64,000 nucleotides of DNA from positions 56,247,554-56,311,553 of the forward strand of contig OX485803.1 in assembly GCA_950295325.1 (NCBI GenBank), read 5' to 3'. The stretch is from Polytrichum commune (lineage: Eukaryota; Streptophyta; Polytrichopsida; Polytrichales; Polytrichaceae). Below are positions 52,020-64,000 of this stretch, in pieces. Under the pieces are notes generated by a model that saw nothing but the letters and a program-made list of their open reading frames with translations, was not told where the DNA came from and did no database searches. Within the stretch, counting starts at the first letter, position 1. Every line of letters begins with the position of its first letter. The position numbers and the translations under genes are program-made.

Positions 52020-55000
52020 TAAGCTTTGCCTAAATGTCATATTCAATGTAGTTATAAAGAAATATGAATTCATGGCCTGCAAACTCACTCATTGCGAAAG
52101 TGAAAACGTAGTGAATTCTCTTGCTTGAAACTATCCAAAAGTGCGGAATTATCTCGCTCTATATTATCTTGTTCCAGATTATCATATAGTACGAAATTAT
52201 CCGACGTGTGAAATTTTCGAATGCAGCAGCAAACGAGCGAGTGGCAGGACCGATGCGACCAGTCGCTGCCACTGTTATAAAGTTAATGTAAAGTGTGACC
52301 CTACTGGTGGGAGCCGGCGACTGGCCTCACCACCAGCAGGTGTGGGGAGGCTATTAGTCTTGTAGTCAAGTAAGGTTTACCTTTCTTGAAAGAAAAAAAA
52401 ATGTTTTTTGTTTGCTTAGCCAACCCTGGTTAATCGTTAGTTGCTCATGCAACCCAAAGTGGGTTGTCACTTAATATTGTCATGGGGTTTGCAATCTACT
52501 AGGTGACAAGCTGCATGGATGGAAGGTATGTATAGGTTTAGAGTGTTTCCCACTATCATGTGGGCTAAAATAGCATATATAAAAGCCATACTCCAAGCAT
52601 GTAGGATTTTTTGAGGGTTTGGAACTACATGTTTTGGGAGGTGGTCCCATGAGCTCCTCACAGTGTGTGAAGTTCAAATATAACCACATGTGACGTTTAT
52701 AGTTTGCAACCTATATACTTTAGCCAACATGTTTGAATTGGGTCAGATTTTTGTTGTTGTTGTTGCATTGAACAAGATCATGGTTGTGCATGACTCCGGC
52801 GGATAGATTTGGCAAACTTTGAGTTCACATGTTGAAGACCTTAGTCAAATGGTAAATCTCAAAAGAATTCATGATTTGGCCCTTCAACTTTGAGGGTGAC
52901 GGACTTGAAATAAATTTCATCAAAAAACCTAATTTCTTGGGAGGATTTCACTTGAAAACCAAATACTATTCTATGGCCAAATTTCTAGCTTGCTAAAATT
53001 TTGCCTTGACCCAAATGGACATCAAACAAAAAATTTCAGAGTTTTTTTGAAGTTGCTCCCCCTAATGAAGGCCCTAGTTACATGCTAGTCGAACCTTGTG
53101 GATGTGGTATGATTGACTCCAAATTTTCACATCTTGAATATATGATAGTGTAGTTCACATCTATACAGTTAGAATTGAAAAAAAAAACAAATTCTCTTTT
53201 GTGACATGATTAAAAATTCAAGCACTGATGCTAGACCTGCCCGAAAATGGAATGTGAACGCTTGAGCATTTAGGGTTTAAGTCTTAATGAACACATGGTT
53301 CTTAATTTACGGCCATATACAAAATTTATATTGGCTTCACCAAGTTCAAAATTCATACTTTATATATTTAAGAGTCTGAACCTTATTACATAAATTCTCT
53401 TATGTCAAGGAGAAAATCAAAATATACTCATAGTAGACACTGAAGATCAAAATACAATGTATGTATGTGCATCCAAGGACACCCATGCTACTATATCAAA
53501 GTGTTTAACTTAAAGTCTTGAATGATATCAAAATGTTCAACTTATTCAAATAATGCTCTTGAATAATAAGTTGATTTTAGATAGGGCCATTTTTGACATA
53601 ATTAACTTAAAATGATGTAGTTCAATACACTATTTTCTCCTTGGAGAAGCCCAATCCAGGCCTCTTAGATGCTTAAGGGTTAAGTATAACTTGAATTGCT
53701 TGAAACTTTTGTTGCGATTGTTAGAAATTGCTTATTGTGTAGTAAGTTGGAGCCCTTAGTATGGGTTGGACTCCCCTCTAAAGGGGGAGATAACCAATGA
53801 TGTACATAAACCCCTCCCAAAAGAGGTTGTATTTAGTTGTCACACACCCCTCACAAATGCATGACAATTTTTCCCACACTCTTGGAAAGACCCTCTTAGA
53901 ATGCATTTAAATACAACCTCAACAACATTAAAGTAGAGTGTTTACAAACAAATGGTCATGTAGCTCCTTTACTATGTCCAATATGTGTAAGCATTGCTAG
54001 ATAAAGGGCCCCAGTAACAACAATTCCCCTGCAAGTCGAGGGTCGATTCGGGCCAATTGGATTCCATAAGACCAATTCAAAATCTTTGATACCATCTTTG
54101 GAGTTAAATTAATCTAGAAGTTCAATCATTTCCAGACTATAAAATATTATGTTGCATTTTCACCTTCCCAATGAACGAGTTTACGTAGACATCACAAATC
54201 CTTGGCATTGGGATTATGTCTAATCACTTCTTCAGGGTGGATGAAATCAACTCTCCACCATCTCTCATTCACACCACCTAGCCCATCCATCCATCCATCC
54301 ATTCATCCATTCATCCATCCACTCCAAAGCTTTGTTTGAACTTTGAGGAAACCTCGGAGGAATAGTTAGGGTTTTAGTTGTGGTTTCGGGTTCTTTTCAA
54401 CCAAATTGGCCAAGAAATCGCACACAATCTCACTTTTCTGAAACATGACAAAATGCTATGACTAGGCATAGCAGATGAATTACTATGTATATATCTGGAA
54501 ACCTAGTAGCATATGTGATGTATATCCACAAATCTACCTCTGGGCCCTACCCTTTGTCAGACTACAGAAATTTCCTCCAATAAGGGGCGCGCACGTGGCA
54601 CCTTCTGTGAGGGCCACGCCTAGGGCCTAAATGCCACTAAACCTAAGCTTATTAAAACCTTTGATGGTCAAGGGTGTTTGTTGAAAATTGAAATGACTTA
54701 CACGGTGGAAGACTTTCAGTGCGCAAGTATTGTTTAACATATTCATAGAGAATCGGGTACATATCGCCTAAAGGCTAAGGTAGACAACCCTTATTCAGTT
54801 ATTTTTCTTATTATGACACTAAGCTTACATCTGAGTGAGGGATGGTGTGTGGATTAGTGGTTCTAAAAACATATACCAAAAAGACATGTGTTTCAAAGAG
54901 ATTGGATTGTGTGTTCAAAACATGATACTCAATAGAGATTCACTAGTCAACATAATTGGGAGGCCTATATGACCATTTAATGAGCACAAAAATCTCCACT

Positions 55001-55735
55001 TTCATAATGAATAAGACATTCATACGAGCTCCGAAAACTATGAGGAAACATGTTATGCCCTCAATTTGGATTTGTTAACAATCTTGCACTAATTGCATGT
55101 TACATATACTGGGAGAAATGGATTAGTTGGGATGAGTGACCATTTAAGACTTGTCTACCTTAAATCCATGCAGTTGAAAGTTCAGTTTAACATCTTATGA
55201 TGCCAAAAATTCATATGTTAAATTTTGATAGCAAATTTTCATAAAACATTCATTGCACTGTGTTGTTCCATGGAATTATGTCCTTTGTGTGGAAAACATA
55301 AACCACTATGTATGTTGGACCTTAAGGTTCATAACTAATCTGAAAGTTGCAAACAATACAATTACCATGGAAATGGTGTTTCAAAACGCTCGATATTCCA
55401 GAGATTGTATGTTGGACTCCTTCACTTGCTTGATTGTATATTGCATCCTAATTTCAATTAGTTCTTTGTATGGGGAACATCGTTATGAGGAGACAAATAT
55501 CTCGAGAATAATAATTTTCTAAGAAATATGTGACAATAAGGTTACTAACAATATATTTTCTTTTTCTTCTTCCAAAGGCCTGTTGGGACTTAGTTTGCGT
55601 TGCAGGGTTAAATTTAATGTCCTCTAAGCACATATAACTCCCATGGCATTAAGATACCATAATGTGCTATCAATCTTCATATAAAAAACATTCGGTATTA
55701 TTTCTTTTCATTTTCTTTTTTTTGGACAAATAAAA
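52020..55735. other. Long non-coding region
   Basis: AT-rich, no supported gene. Short simple repeats: (TTG)n at about 52751 and CATC/CATT repeats at 54282-54320. A GC-richer patch at 52220-52350 has no recognised motif. Open frames (52141, 52467, 55253) are short and lack motifs. Confidence 0.4.
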
Positions 55736-55739
55736 CGAA

Positions 55740-56830
55740 TTTCATTGCTGGAAAATCGAGCAAAACATCAACTAGCACCTAACCGGGTGAACACCAAAAG
55801 AAACTAGTATAACAAGCCAACATTTGGACGACTAGGATTCCAAACCACTTTGAGGCCCATCTTGATGCGGAGAACTTGATGAGATCGAAATGGTTGAAGA
55901 ACTCAAGGCAACCAATGTTAGGGGCCTTCATGTATGTCTTGAGCCTTTTCTCCCACTGAATTCTACCATTGTTTTGCCAACCGACTCCATGCAATGGAAT
56001 CTATCCTCCATCCATCTCTCGTTCTCAAAAACTAGTCGGTTACATTCCTTCCATCATGACTAGAGGATGAAGTTGAAACTAACAATGAAATGGCCTTGAG
56101 TTGGTTACATATGCCATGGAACCTCTTGTTTGTATTAAAGAGATATCCTTAAAGAGAGAATACATGTCATGGAAGCATGTCACCAAGAAGGTCATACATG
56201 ACTACAATGTGGCACTCCAAAGCACAACAACATGCTTCCAAATCCAAGCCCCACCAAGCACTCCAAGGTTGTTTAGAGCGCACCATTAGAGGTTCCTTAC
56301 CATTTCATACGGGGTCGCATTTGGAGCATGTGGCGCAACAAAACTTCCAAATTGGATTGACCAAGAAAAATGGCAAAGATGATCATCAACGCAACCATAC
56401 TCTTTCTTGGGTTGTCATGCTCAAAACTCCATGTTTCTTTTGCATTGTACACTCCATCAAATCATCTTAGATAAATGCAATAGGTATAGGCATAACCCAT
56501 GTCTTGATGTTTTTGATAAGTCTTTATGATTTTTGTCTAGTTCCAATGAAGTAGCAAAGAGAGGAAAGCAAGACATAGTTCACCAGTAAGATTCTTCATG
56601 CAAGAGAGAGGCGAGCTTTGACCCAAAAGTCGAGCTTCTTCTTCACTTGGTTCAATAGAAACTCATCAACATTCAAGATCCCGGGTGGAGGCCAAAAGGT
56701 GTACCAAGCAAATTGGAGAGCTTCCCACATGGTTGGTTCAAGGTCATGAACCAATAAGCCATACTTTTGTTCATGGTAATCTTGGGCTTGCTACACAATT
56801 GAACTTCTCCTGAACCTCCACTTGGAATTT
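55740..56830 (-). pseudogene. LINE fragment: end of reverse transcriptase and zf-RVT-like region
   Basis: Minus-strand translation in shifting frames gives an ARILLVNYVLLSSL-like stretch (56580-56640; the 'GR..LVN.VL.S..Y' motif after the RT core of plant L1 LINEs) and, further on, CALECHIVV and W.KRF...SLLVS-like pieces typical of the zf-RVT tail. Many stops. Homologous to 59879-60025 of the second LINE. Truncated, no poly(A) end assigned. Confidence 0.5.
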
Positions 56831-59135
56831 ACACGGGGAGGTGACTATTGAAATTTTAGAAACCACGTGAGATAAAAAATAGGGTCAATTTAATTCATCG
56901 AGGGTAAATTTTACAAATTTGTTAGATCTACCATAGCATTGGAAATATGTCCTCTACATGATTATTTGTAAAATAGGGTGGTGAATAATTCCTTCATTTT
57001 AGTAATCAGTAGAAAAAAAATAGGGTATTAGATATTGGATCCCCCCAAATGTGTGTAGTAGGATCAATAGAATAATTATGGGTTTGACTACTTGGATGAA
57101 GAATTGTGTAAATTTTGTCCAAATTTGAATGAAACACGTTAGTATGGAGGAAAATGTTGTGGATTTTTTTGGGGGAAGGAATGTTGTGACTTTTCAATGG
57201 CCCTTGGCTTGCTTAGGGTTGGGCAAGCACAGTGGCGTGAAGGCGGTGAAGCGTTCGGGTAGGAGGTCTTGCGTTGGTGAAGTGTGGCGCATAGGCGGTA
57301 GGTAAGACACATTTTTTGGAGTTTTCTTCTTTGCTTCATAACGTTCACATAAGGTGTTTCATGAGCGCCAAATATTCAGCTTGCTCCGCTTACATGCGGT
57401 AAGAATTGATTTCAAACTCCAACTCCTTGATTTTTCCCTTCCACCGTCCGTTTTTTGACGACATGCTATTGATTTCCGACGCCCTCCTAAATGTGAGATG
57501 TATAATGATGAAGAGTTATAAAACATGAATGTGAGTGTAGAAAGATAAGATGCTTTCCAGGTTATTCTGTACTTGTATCTTGTTCTTTGAGACATCTACC
57601 TCAAGTGGGATGTTCTGATGTCGCTACCAATAGTTGTAAAAATGTGTACGTTTTGATGAGATGTGTCATTCGGATTTTGTGTAACATGTGGTTTCGTAGT
57701 TAGAGGACGAGGTCATACTGGAGATTGCAGTGTTATTCCATGAGAGGCCAATTTTGTCATCGAACTGGAACTAATGTCGTGGAAACTAGGAGATTACTCA
57801 GATGAAAAAGAAATTAAGAAAAATTCGTGAGGTTGGAATTGGGTTCTAGAAAGGCCGATATTGGGATCATCTCGGAAATGTGAGCCAATTTTTTTCATAT
57901 GATCCTTTCCAACTCTAGAATTATAGGTTTCTTTCGAAGATTTCAAACATAAAATTACAAACTCCATTATGTAATCATAGTAATGCTAGTAGTGTCCAAT
58001 ATGCCAACATTCTATTGATTATGTTTTTGCTACAACAATCTTTTGTAGATGATCGATGATGCGCTACAACATTTGGCAATGTCACCGTGGTAGATGTAGA
58101 GGATTGCGCTTTGCCTTGCACTCTGCCTTGGAAGAAGACTTGGTGGAGTGGTTGGAGACTTCAAAGATTACCCGCCTCATGCCATCAATTAGCTTTAGTT
58201 ATTCGTCATTATTGGTGTTAAGCAAATCTCTCCAAAAATTTTAGTCTTATCATGACATTGTAGATGATATTGATATGTATTGGAGGGTGCATAGTTACAT
58301 CCTAACCCTTCACATTGTAAATATTTGGTACAAGGTTGAATGTGTTTGTGAACACAATTGAAGTAAATGTTTTCAATTTGTGTATTTAACTTTCTTTCAT
58401 TTGAATGCAATCTTTTGTTTTTGGAGTACATAGTTGTGCAAAAAATCATGTTTTGTGATAATTGATTGTGTTTCTTGTTTTGTTCTATCCGTTTTTACAA
58501 CTTATCTATGTTAGCTTGTACATTTTGTTATCTCCATGTTTATTGATAACCTTTTAAATAATATCCAAGTGTTATTGATTGTGTTTTGAACGGCATTTTG
58601 AATGGTTTAGCATTGGTAAAACTAATTGAAACCGATTAAATGACAAGATAGATGCTATGGAACGTTTGTTGCTCACATAGTCAACTTTGCAATACTATAG
58701 TATTCCGTCTACTATTTGGCACTTGTACGATTTATAAAAAAAATATGATGCCAAAAATTAGCATTTCTAAATAATTACAAATAAATATAGGGTGTTTAAA
58801 AATACGTCAAAGTAGCTTTATATCTACATATAGGGAGGGAAAAAATATTGAGAGGTGCATAAATATCCCCCCATTAAATACCCCATTATCGCACGTGGTT
58901 ACAAAATGTAAGGGGGTGTGATCCCCCCATGGGAATTTAACTACTTCCGTCTCATCTTTCATGGTAAAGGATGTTATCTCCATATTGCAAGATCACATCC
59001 TGGGATCTTTGATCAAGCAAAGATGTGCCTTGTAAGTCCTTTCTTGCCACCAAATATCATTATATTTCTTTTTTTGGCATAATTGAAAATTCAATTGTAG
59101 TCCATCACATATCATTTCACTTGGTTGAGAGCTTC
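56830..59135. other. Non-coding region
   Basis: AT-rich with small unrecognised frames at 57139-57348, 57359-57595 (both minus) and 58056-58244 (plus; EEDLVEWLETSKITRLMPS). No element ends seen. Confidence 0.35.
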
Positions 59136-59139
59136 AACA

Positions 59140-62100
59140 ATTAGAATGGAGAGATAGGGTGCAAATTAAAGGACATCCTTGGCGCACTCCTCTCTAATGA
59201 GAAATGGCCGGTGGGTTTTCTATTCAAACTAATTGTGGCATTCACATCACAAAATGAAAGCATGACCATGCCTAAAAATTGCTCACGCATGCCATGTTTA
59301 TGCATCATTTTGGAAAAAATATTTGCACCATTTTGTAATAAGCTTTCACAGAAATGAGCTTCAAGACGAGACAATTTTGTCTAGATTTTTTTGATCATTA
59401 TAGAGCCTCATGCCAAAGGTTAATGTTCTCCACAATATACACCTCATAGCAAGGAACTTCATTTATCCATGTCACCTTCACCTATAGAATATGTTGCTAG
59501 ACTCTTGATCCACCTTCATAAGAGAAAGAGGGAGTGGAAAACCAGAGAGAAGAAGTCCATTTACCATGAGAGGAAGGTTGCAATTGATAAATATGATACC
59601 TTAGGATAAGTTGGAGATTGACCCGGCTAGAATGGAGTGCATGTACCCCCCATTTGCTATCAAGGAGGTCATATCGTCCTCTGGGCAGATGAGACTCAAC
59701 CCTCCCACTTTCTTCTATATTGTACAATCATCCTAGTTGACTTTCACCTTGGTGGAATTCTGTATACTACCGGTAGACCATATTTAATCCCAATGAGAAC
59801 CTTCACCTATCTAAGGACCTTCTTAGAACATGCCCAAACTAAAATGAAGTACCAAGGAGAGGACATTAACACATAGTTGACAATAAAGATTCCACCCTGC
59901 CAAAGACAAATGCGATGTGCTATAAGTAAGTGAGTTTCCATTTCACCTTGTTGATGAGAAAATTGTCCACATTGAGGAGGTTTAGGTGAAGCCCAAAAAT
60001 GTCTTGGACAATTTTTTTTTAGCAAATGTCCAATGATAATCCATAAGCCATGCTAGTTTATTATTCTTGCTATATGCAACACTCTTGGTCTAGTTGACAT
60101 GAAGTCCTTAGGCATTGCTAAAAGTGTGAAGGATCTGGATCGATTTCTTTACATATATATTGTTTCTCAACCTTAGTGGTAAAAAAGACATCATCAACAT
60201 ATTGGCCAATTATCTATTATGCAGTAATAGAGGGGAGAATAATATCCTTCAGCGAGTTATTATGGACAATTGCCCTCATTGCTGCATTAAGAGCATCCAA
60301 GACAACGAGAAATAGGTGAGGTGCTAGTGGACAACCTTGTCTAACCCCACCGTGAAATTGGAAGGACTTCTTGGCATAATTGTTAATGTTGATTGAGGCC
60401 TCAACGTTTGCAAACATGATGGGAATCATACTAACAAATACACTTGGCATGACTATTTTCACCATGACTTTGAACATGAAGTCCCGAGACACCCTATCAT
60501 ATGTTTTGCTAAAGTCCAATTTAAGGAAATTAACATCTTGCTTAGACTCCTCTGCACACCTAAGTGTTTCATTTGTAAGGAGGATATTGTCCAAAACATA
60601 CCTAAGAAGGAGGAACGTTGTTTGATTATTATCAATAACTTCTACCAAGAGTGGTTGTAGTTGGCGTTGGAGGATTTTGGCAAAAATCTTGTAAGTAGTA
60701 TTAAATAAAGTGATCAATCTATGGCTACTAAGCTTTAATCTTATGTCTTCTTTGATATGTATAGCAATTAGACCTCATGTAATGCAAGGTGAAAATGGCC
60801 TTTAAGTAGTGAGTCATCACCATGTTATTGAAATTCTCACAAATAAAACTCTAGTAAGTTTTAAAGAACACATAGGTAAGTCCATTTTGTCTTGGGCCTT
60901 TGCCTCTAGCTAAAGTATTTATCACCTTGGTCATCTCTTCTGTTGTGATAGGTTGCTCCAACATTTGTTGTGCTTTAATTGAGAATTTCTAGTGAACAAA
61001 GACCAAGATTTGGGCACATTCTTGTTTATGGTTCGTAAAGACCTAAGGGGCGGCATATAATTCAGAATAAGAGGTGGCGCAAACTTCTTCCAATTGCTCT
61101 CTAGAGGAGAGTGCTTGGTTGTTTTTATTATATAGTCTTGTAATGAGGCTAACATCCGGTCTTTCCTCATGGACAAAAATAAGTGTTTGTTCATCCTATC
61201 TCCAAATTGCATCCACTTAGTTCGGGTGCTTATCCTCTGTTCATTTTTTTCCCGATATAATCTAGAGTGTCGTTCTCAAAATTTTAAATCCCGATTTATA
61301 CGTTTCATTTTGTAAATCTTTGTGTAGCTTGGCTAGTAGAGATTCAAGGGCACTACACAACATATTATGCTCAAATTGGGGTGCAAATGCCATAACGTCT
61401 ATCGTAACAAATACTTTTCCTAAGTTAAGTGAAGAACAACATTTGAGGAGGTTGGGCAACCCATACTTTGTGCATACTATCTTTGGCTCCTATCACGAAC
61501 CTAGAATTGACCTTTCAAGAGGAGCCTTTCCACATATTGTTGCTCTAGTTAATTTGAAAGGATACAGGGTGGTGGTTTTAGAATGTTGAGTCACCCTGGA
61601 TTTTATAGCTAACCACATGAGACTAAGGACTTTGAATTGAACTAGACAAAAGGTAGGATTCATCTAGCCAAGCAAACACGCTAATGCCATCATTCCACAA
61701 ATTTTCCCAAGAGAAGGTGGGGCCTAAGTCTCTATTGAAGTAGTCTTCCAATTGGAACTTTGCTTTAACTGCAGTCTAGAAGAGTTGCTCTCTTAACCCT
61801 ATGAGCCTACTACATGAGGAGGATGACCTATTAATAGAACTTTCCACAATATTAAAATCCATCATGAATAGCCATCTATAACCATTGGATTGTTCAATGA
61901 GGATTTCTTTTACATAACACAATGCTCTCCAACCATGTTAGTGGCAGGTTGAGAATGTCAATGCTATCCTAATGTCATTCGTTTTATTACTTGGAGTCAC
62001 TTCAATCGACCAAAAAGCATCCGACCTCCACAACATCTTTACTATCCTGTCTTTGTTTACACCTCTGAGTTTGTGCTCTTTTACGCAAAGGAAACCAATT

Positions 62101-62460
62101 TTGGGAATAGTCGGGTTAATGTAATCACAAATTACTCCAACACTTTGCTCATTATTGACACCCCAAACAAAAATTGAGAGGAGGTATAGTTTCATAGGGA
62201 AGGATGGAACCCATGTCATTTCCACTTATGTCTTCAAGTGAGGACCTGCTAAAGTTGTTCCACAAGTTGATGCTCAGAGCTACCACTCCATTTTGTTGTG
62301 TCTTTCTACAAGCTAAGGACTTCATCCCCCGGATGTTCGATGCATTGGGCACCATTCTTCGTGTGTTGTTGTGCATGAGTAGAAAACTCCACATTCCCAG
62401 AGCTTCCAGTGCTTCAAGTAGTCATGTCAGTATGCATGGGTGTCGATCCTCTCCTCTTTG
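59140..62460 (-). pseudogene. Decayed L1-like LINE (endonuclease and reverse transcriptase)
   Basis: Several frames on the minus strand follow LINE ORF2 order. 62394-61938 has endonuclease-like pieces (LSINLWNNF, WGVNNEQSVGVICDYINP). 61212-60931 has FGDRMNKHLFLSMRKDR, like the linker before RT (GDRNTKFFH). 60717-60217 is reverse transcriptase. 60025-59879 has GGIFIVNYVLMSSPWYF. 59727-59497 resembles the C-terminal region. Stops and frameshifts throughout; no intact copy. Confidence 0.7.
60217..60717 (-). pseudogene. LINE reverse transcriptase core
   Basis: 166 codons: ITLFNTTYKIFAKILQRQLQ, NNQTTFLLLRYVLDNILLTNE, NFLKLDFSKTYDRVSRDF and FHGGVRQGCPLAPHLFLVVLDAL, corresponding to RT motifs 1-4 of plant L1 elements (LLN..YKI..K.L, Q..F..GR.I.D, LDFSKAYDRV, GVRQGCPLSP). 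The catalytic FADD segment lies beyond the stop (IIGQYVDDVF read around 60190-60220). It is part of the LINE above. Confidence 0.8.
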
Positions 62461-62763
62461 ATCCTGTAGTTATTCTTGAGAAGGATAATCTTGCAACATT
62501 AACGAAGAGGGTGTGCAATGTTCATCAACAGCATCAACAAACTTCTTTAATTCACCTTCTGTTTCTATACCAATGTGTTTGAGAATAGCCAGAGAGCTTG
62601 CATTAGTGAAATTGAGAGGAAGAGAAGTTACGGAATTAACAAGAGCAACAACATTAGGTGTGAGGGATACTGAATCCCTTGGCAAGTCTTCGTCTCGTGT
62701 GGAAAGGTTGGCAAGGATATGGACCTCCTCCTAAGGAGAGATGTATGAATAGGAATAGTGGTA

Positions 62764-63180
62764 CTACACCTCATCGCCTTCATCGTTGTCGGCCACTCTT
62801 GCTCCATGGATACTCAACAATTGTGGGACTTCTAGGAGCAACACGGAGTCATGTCCAGTTTCATGGTGAACTAGGGCCAATAAGGAATCTAGTATTTGCG
62901 AAAAAAGGAACAATAGCAAGAGCATGGGCACAACCACTTTCCTCTTCCTCTTGATCTTAACCCACTTCATATGCCATTCGCTAGCCTTGTGCACATGAAC
63001 GCCCACCGGCCAGTGCATCAAGTGGTGGGCGATGAGTTTCATCCGGGAGCGGATGGCAACCCTCCCTCCGCCAGCTAAAGGTGGTGGAGTAGTCCGCCCC
63101 AACCCGGAAGGGATGGGTGTGCCTCCCTCCGCCGGGGTTAATTCCATGAAATTTCCTTGGTACTTACAATAACCACCCAC
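62764..63180 (-). CDS. Unrecognised ORF upstream of the LINE
   Basis: 138 codons with GLGRTTPPPLAGGGR, a basic stretch (VKIKRKRKV) and a leucine-rich segment. GC-rich 5' part contains TGGCGGAGGGAGG twice. It could belong to LINE ORF1 or be chance; no motif seen. Confidence 0.25.
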   Translation of the reverse strand: MGGYCKYQGNFMELTPAEGGTPIPSGLGRTTPPPLAGGGRVAIRSRMKLIAHHLMHWPVGVHVHKASEWHMKWVKIKRKRKVVVPMLLLLFLFSQILDSLLALVHHETGHDSVLLLEVPQLLSIHGARVADNDEGDEV

Positions 63181-63293
63181 TAATTACAGTGGTCTAAGAC
63201 TCTCGGAAGCAACCTTAAGAAGAGTTTGCACACCCTTAAACTCCCACTTATTTTCATTCTCTCTCACATTCACCAATGCATATTGGGGTTTTA

Positions 63294-63378
63294 AAAATTA
63301 TCTATGACATGTAATATAGGGGTAGCAATCTTTGTTTGCACGTGGTGTTCAACTTGACAATGGAGTGACCTGCCCGTG
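63294..63378. repeat. Relic end of a hAT-like MITE
   Basis: Reverse complement of the left 85 bp of the MITE at 11859 (GTTCAACTTGACAATGGAGT, GACCTGCCCGTG at the end). The partner terminus was not found. Confidence 0.6.
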
Positions 63379-63702
63379 GGTGAAGCTCTCTCGGTTATAG
63401 CGGATGCACCCGGCTATCCCAATGCACCTACAAGATCTTGCTCTAGAAATTTCCGAGTTTGTTTTACGTTAGTATTTTTCACACATGTTCATTGTTTTAT
63501 CTACCAAGCAATGACATGTTGAATAGTTTTTGTCCCATTCCCAAATGCCTTACTACTCATCTATCTTACCATCAATTTTGAAAATGAAGCTCCTTGTGCC
63601 CTCATAGCCAAGACTAAAAGCAACCAATCACAAGGGTGGGAGGCGACACTTTCAAGGGTCCTACATTCTTGCCTCAAATGTACGTATTGCTTAGTGTTCA
63701 AG

Positions 63703-63960
63703 ATTGACTATATTCGTTAATTTGAGACTTTCTCTTGTCTCAAATTAATATATGGACCACAACAACATGGTCTAATGTTTGGGTTGTCCTACCTAAACCA
63801 TCTTGATATGAGTTCTTAATTGGGTTCTTGATATGATCACCCGCTTCAAAGTATTTGCATCTTACAACACACTCCAATATCTGTGTGATTTTATCCATAT
63901 TCTTATATTTGTAACTGTCTCAAAATGCCGAGAAAGTCCCAAATTAACGAATATAGTGAT
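63703..63960. mobile_element. MITE: deletion derivative of the inner-element family
   Basis: 258 bp. Right end inverted reads ATCACTATATTCGTTAATTT; left end is GACTATATTCGTTAATTTGA. Flanks CAAG and TAAG fit a 4-bp duplication with one change. The right 200 bp is the reverse complement of the inner element's left 200 bp (15041-15240), and the left 50 bp matches its right end. It is thus an internal deletion product. Confidence 0.8.
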
Positions 63961-64000
63961 TAAGTCTTCAATGCCCTTCAAACACGATTTGGCCCTTCAA

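Noticed and set aside
1-64000. tRNA, rRNA or other structured RNA genes
   Set aside because: None recognised by eye on either strand; a covariance-model scan would be needed to exclude small ones.

Overview
The window looks like an accessory, transposon-dominated stretch of a land-plant nuclear genome. Supporting signs are GT-AG introns, TTTAGGG-type (plant telomere motif) repeats, a Ty3/gypsy retrotransposon, plant L1-like LINE fragments, hAT/Harbinger/CACTA/pogo-type miniature elements, and fragments of plant genes (ELP3, a CBS-domain protein). The species cannot be fixed from sequence alone; a non-seed plant is a guess.

Layout. 1-7,280: gene fragments and small elements (a 1.6-kb inverted-repeat element carrying an ELP3 first exon, a Harbinger-type MITE, a CBS-domain fragment, the C-terminal part of a PIF1-like helicase, unknown exons, an 0.8-kb terminal-inverted-repeat element). 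7,281-43,289: an old, decayed DNA transposon ('outer element') that carries on the minus strand a coiled-coil gene and an FCP1-like phosphatase (both now pseudogenes) and on the plus strand a DUF7869-like, DDE-type transposase (pseudogene). The outer element has been hit by a CACTA-type MITE, two hAT-like MITEs, a pogo-like element and, at 15,041, by a younger relative of itself.

15,041-41,688 is that younger 'inner element' (26.6 kb). It has perfect 28-bp terminal inverted repeats and a perfect 4-bp target duplication (ATGT), and it sits inside the outer transposase gene: removing it restores the outer gene colinearly. Its cargo on the minus strand is a multi-exon gene whose predicted exons encode, in order, a ParB-like domain, a DNA-methyltransferase-like domain, an acidic/proline-rich tail and an FCP1-like phosphatase domain, followed by the coiled-coil gene. 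Its plus strand carries the transposase (frameshifted once). A 22-bp palindrome family (9-bp arms GTTTGGGTC / GACCCAAAC around a GNNC centre) fills every intron of the large cargo gene and forms a minisatellite upstream of the transposase; the outer element has degenerate palindromes at the same position. A very recent Ty3/gypsy retrotransposon (26,665-37,274; LTRs nearly identical; intact 2,079-codon gag-pol) is inserted in this minisatellite with a GGTCT target duplication.

43,290-64,000 is mostly non-coding: two deletion derivatives with the inner element's termini and a 4-bp target duplication (47,809-48,059; 63,703-63,960), further hAT-like, Harbinger-like and other MITEs, a dispersed repeat with a 76-bp minisatellite, and two decayed LINEs (55.7-56.8 kb and 59.1-62.5 kb, minus strand).

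The most unusual content is the inner/outer transposon family itself: a large eukaryotic TIR element coupling a DUF7869-like transposase, a ParB/methyltransferase/phosphatase-like cargo protein and a palindrome family. I do not recognise it as a described system; all functional links are inference.
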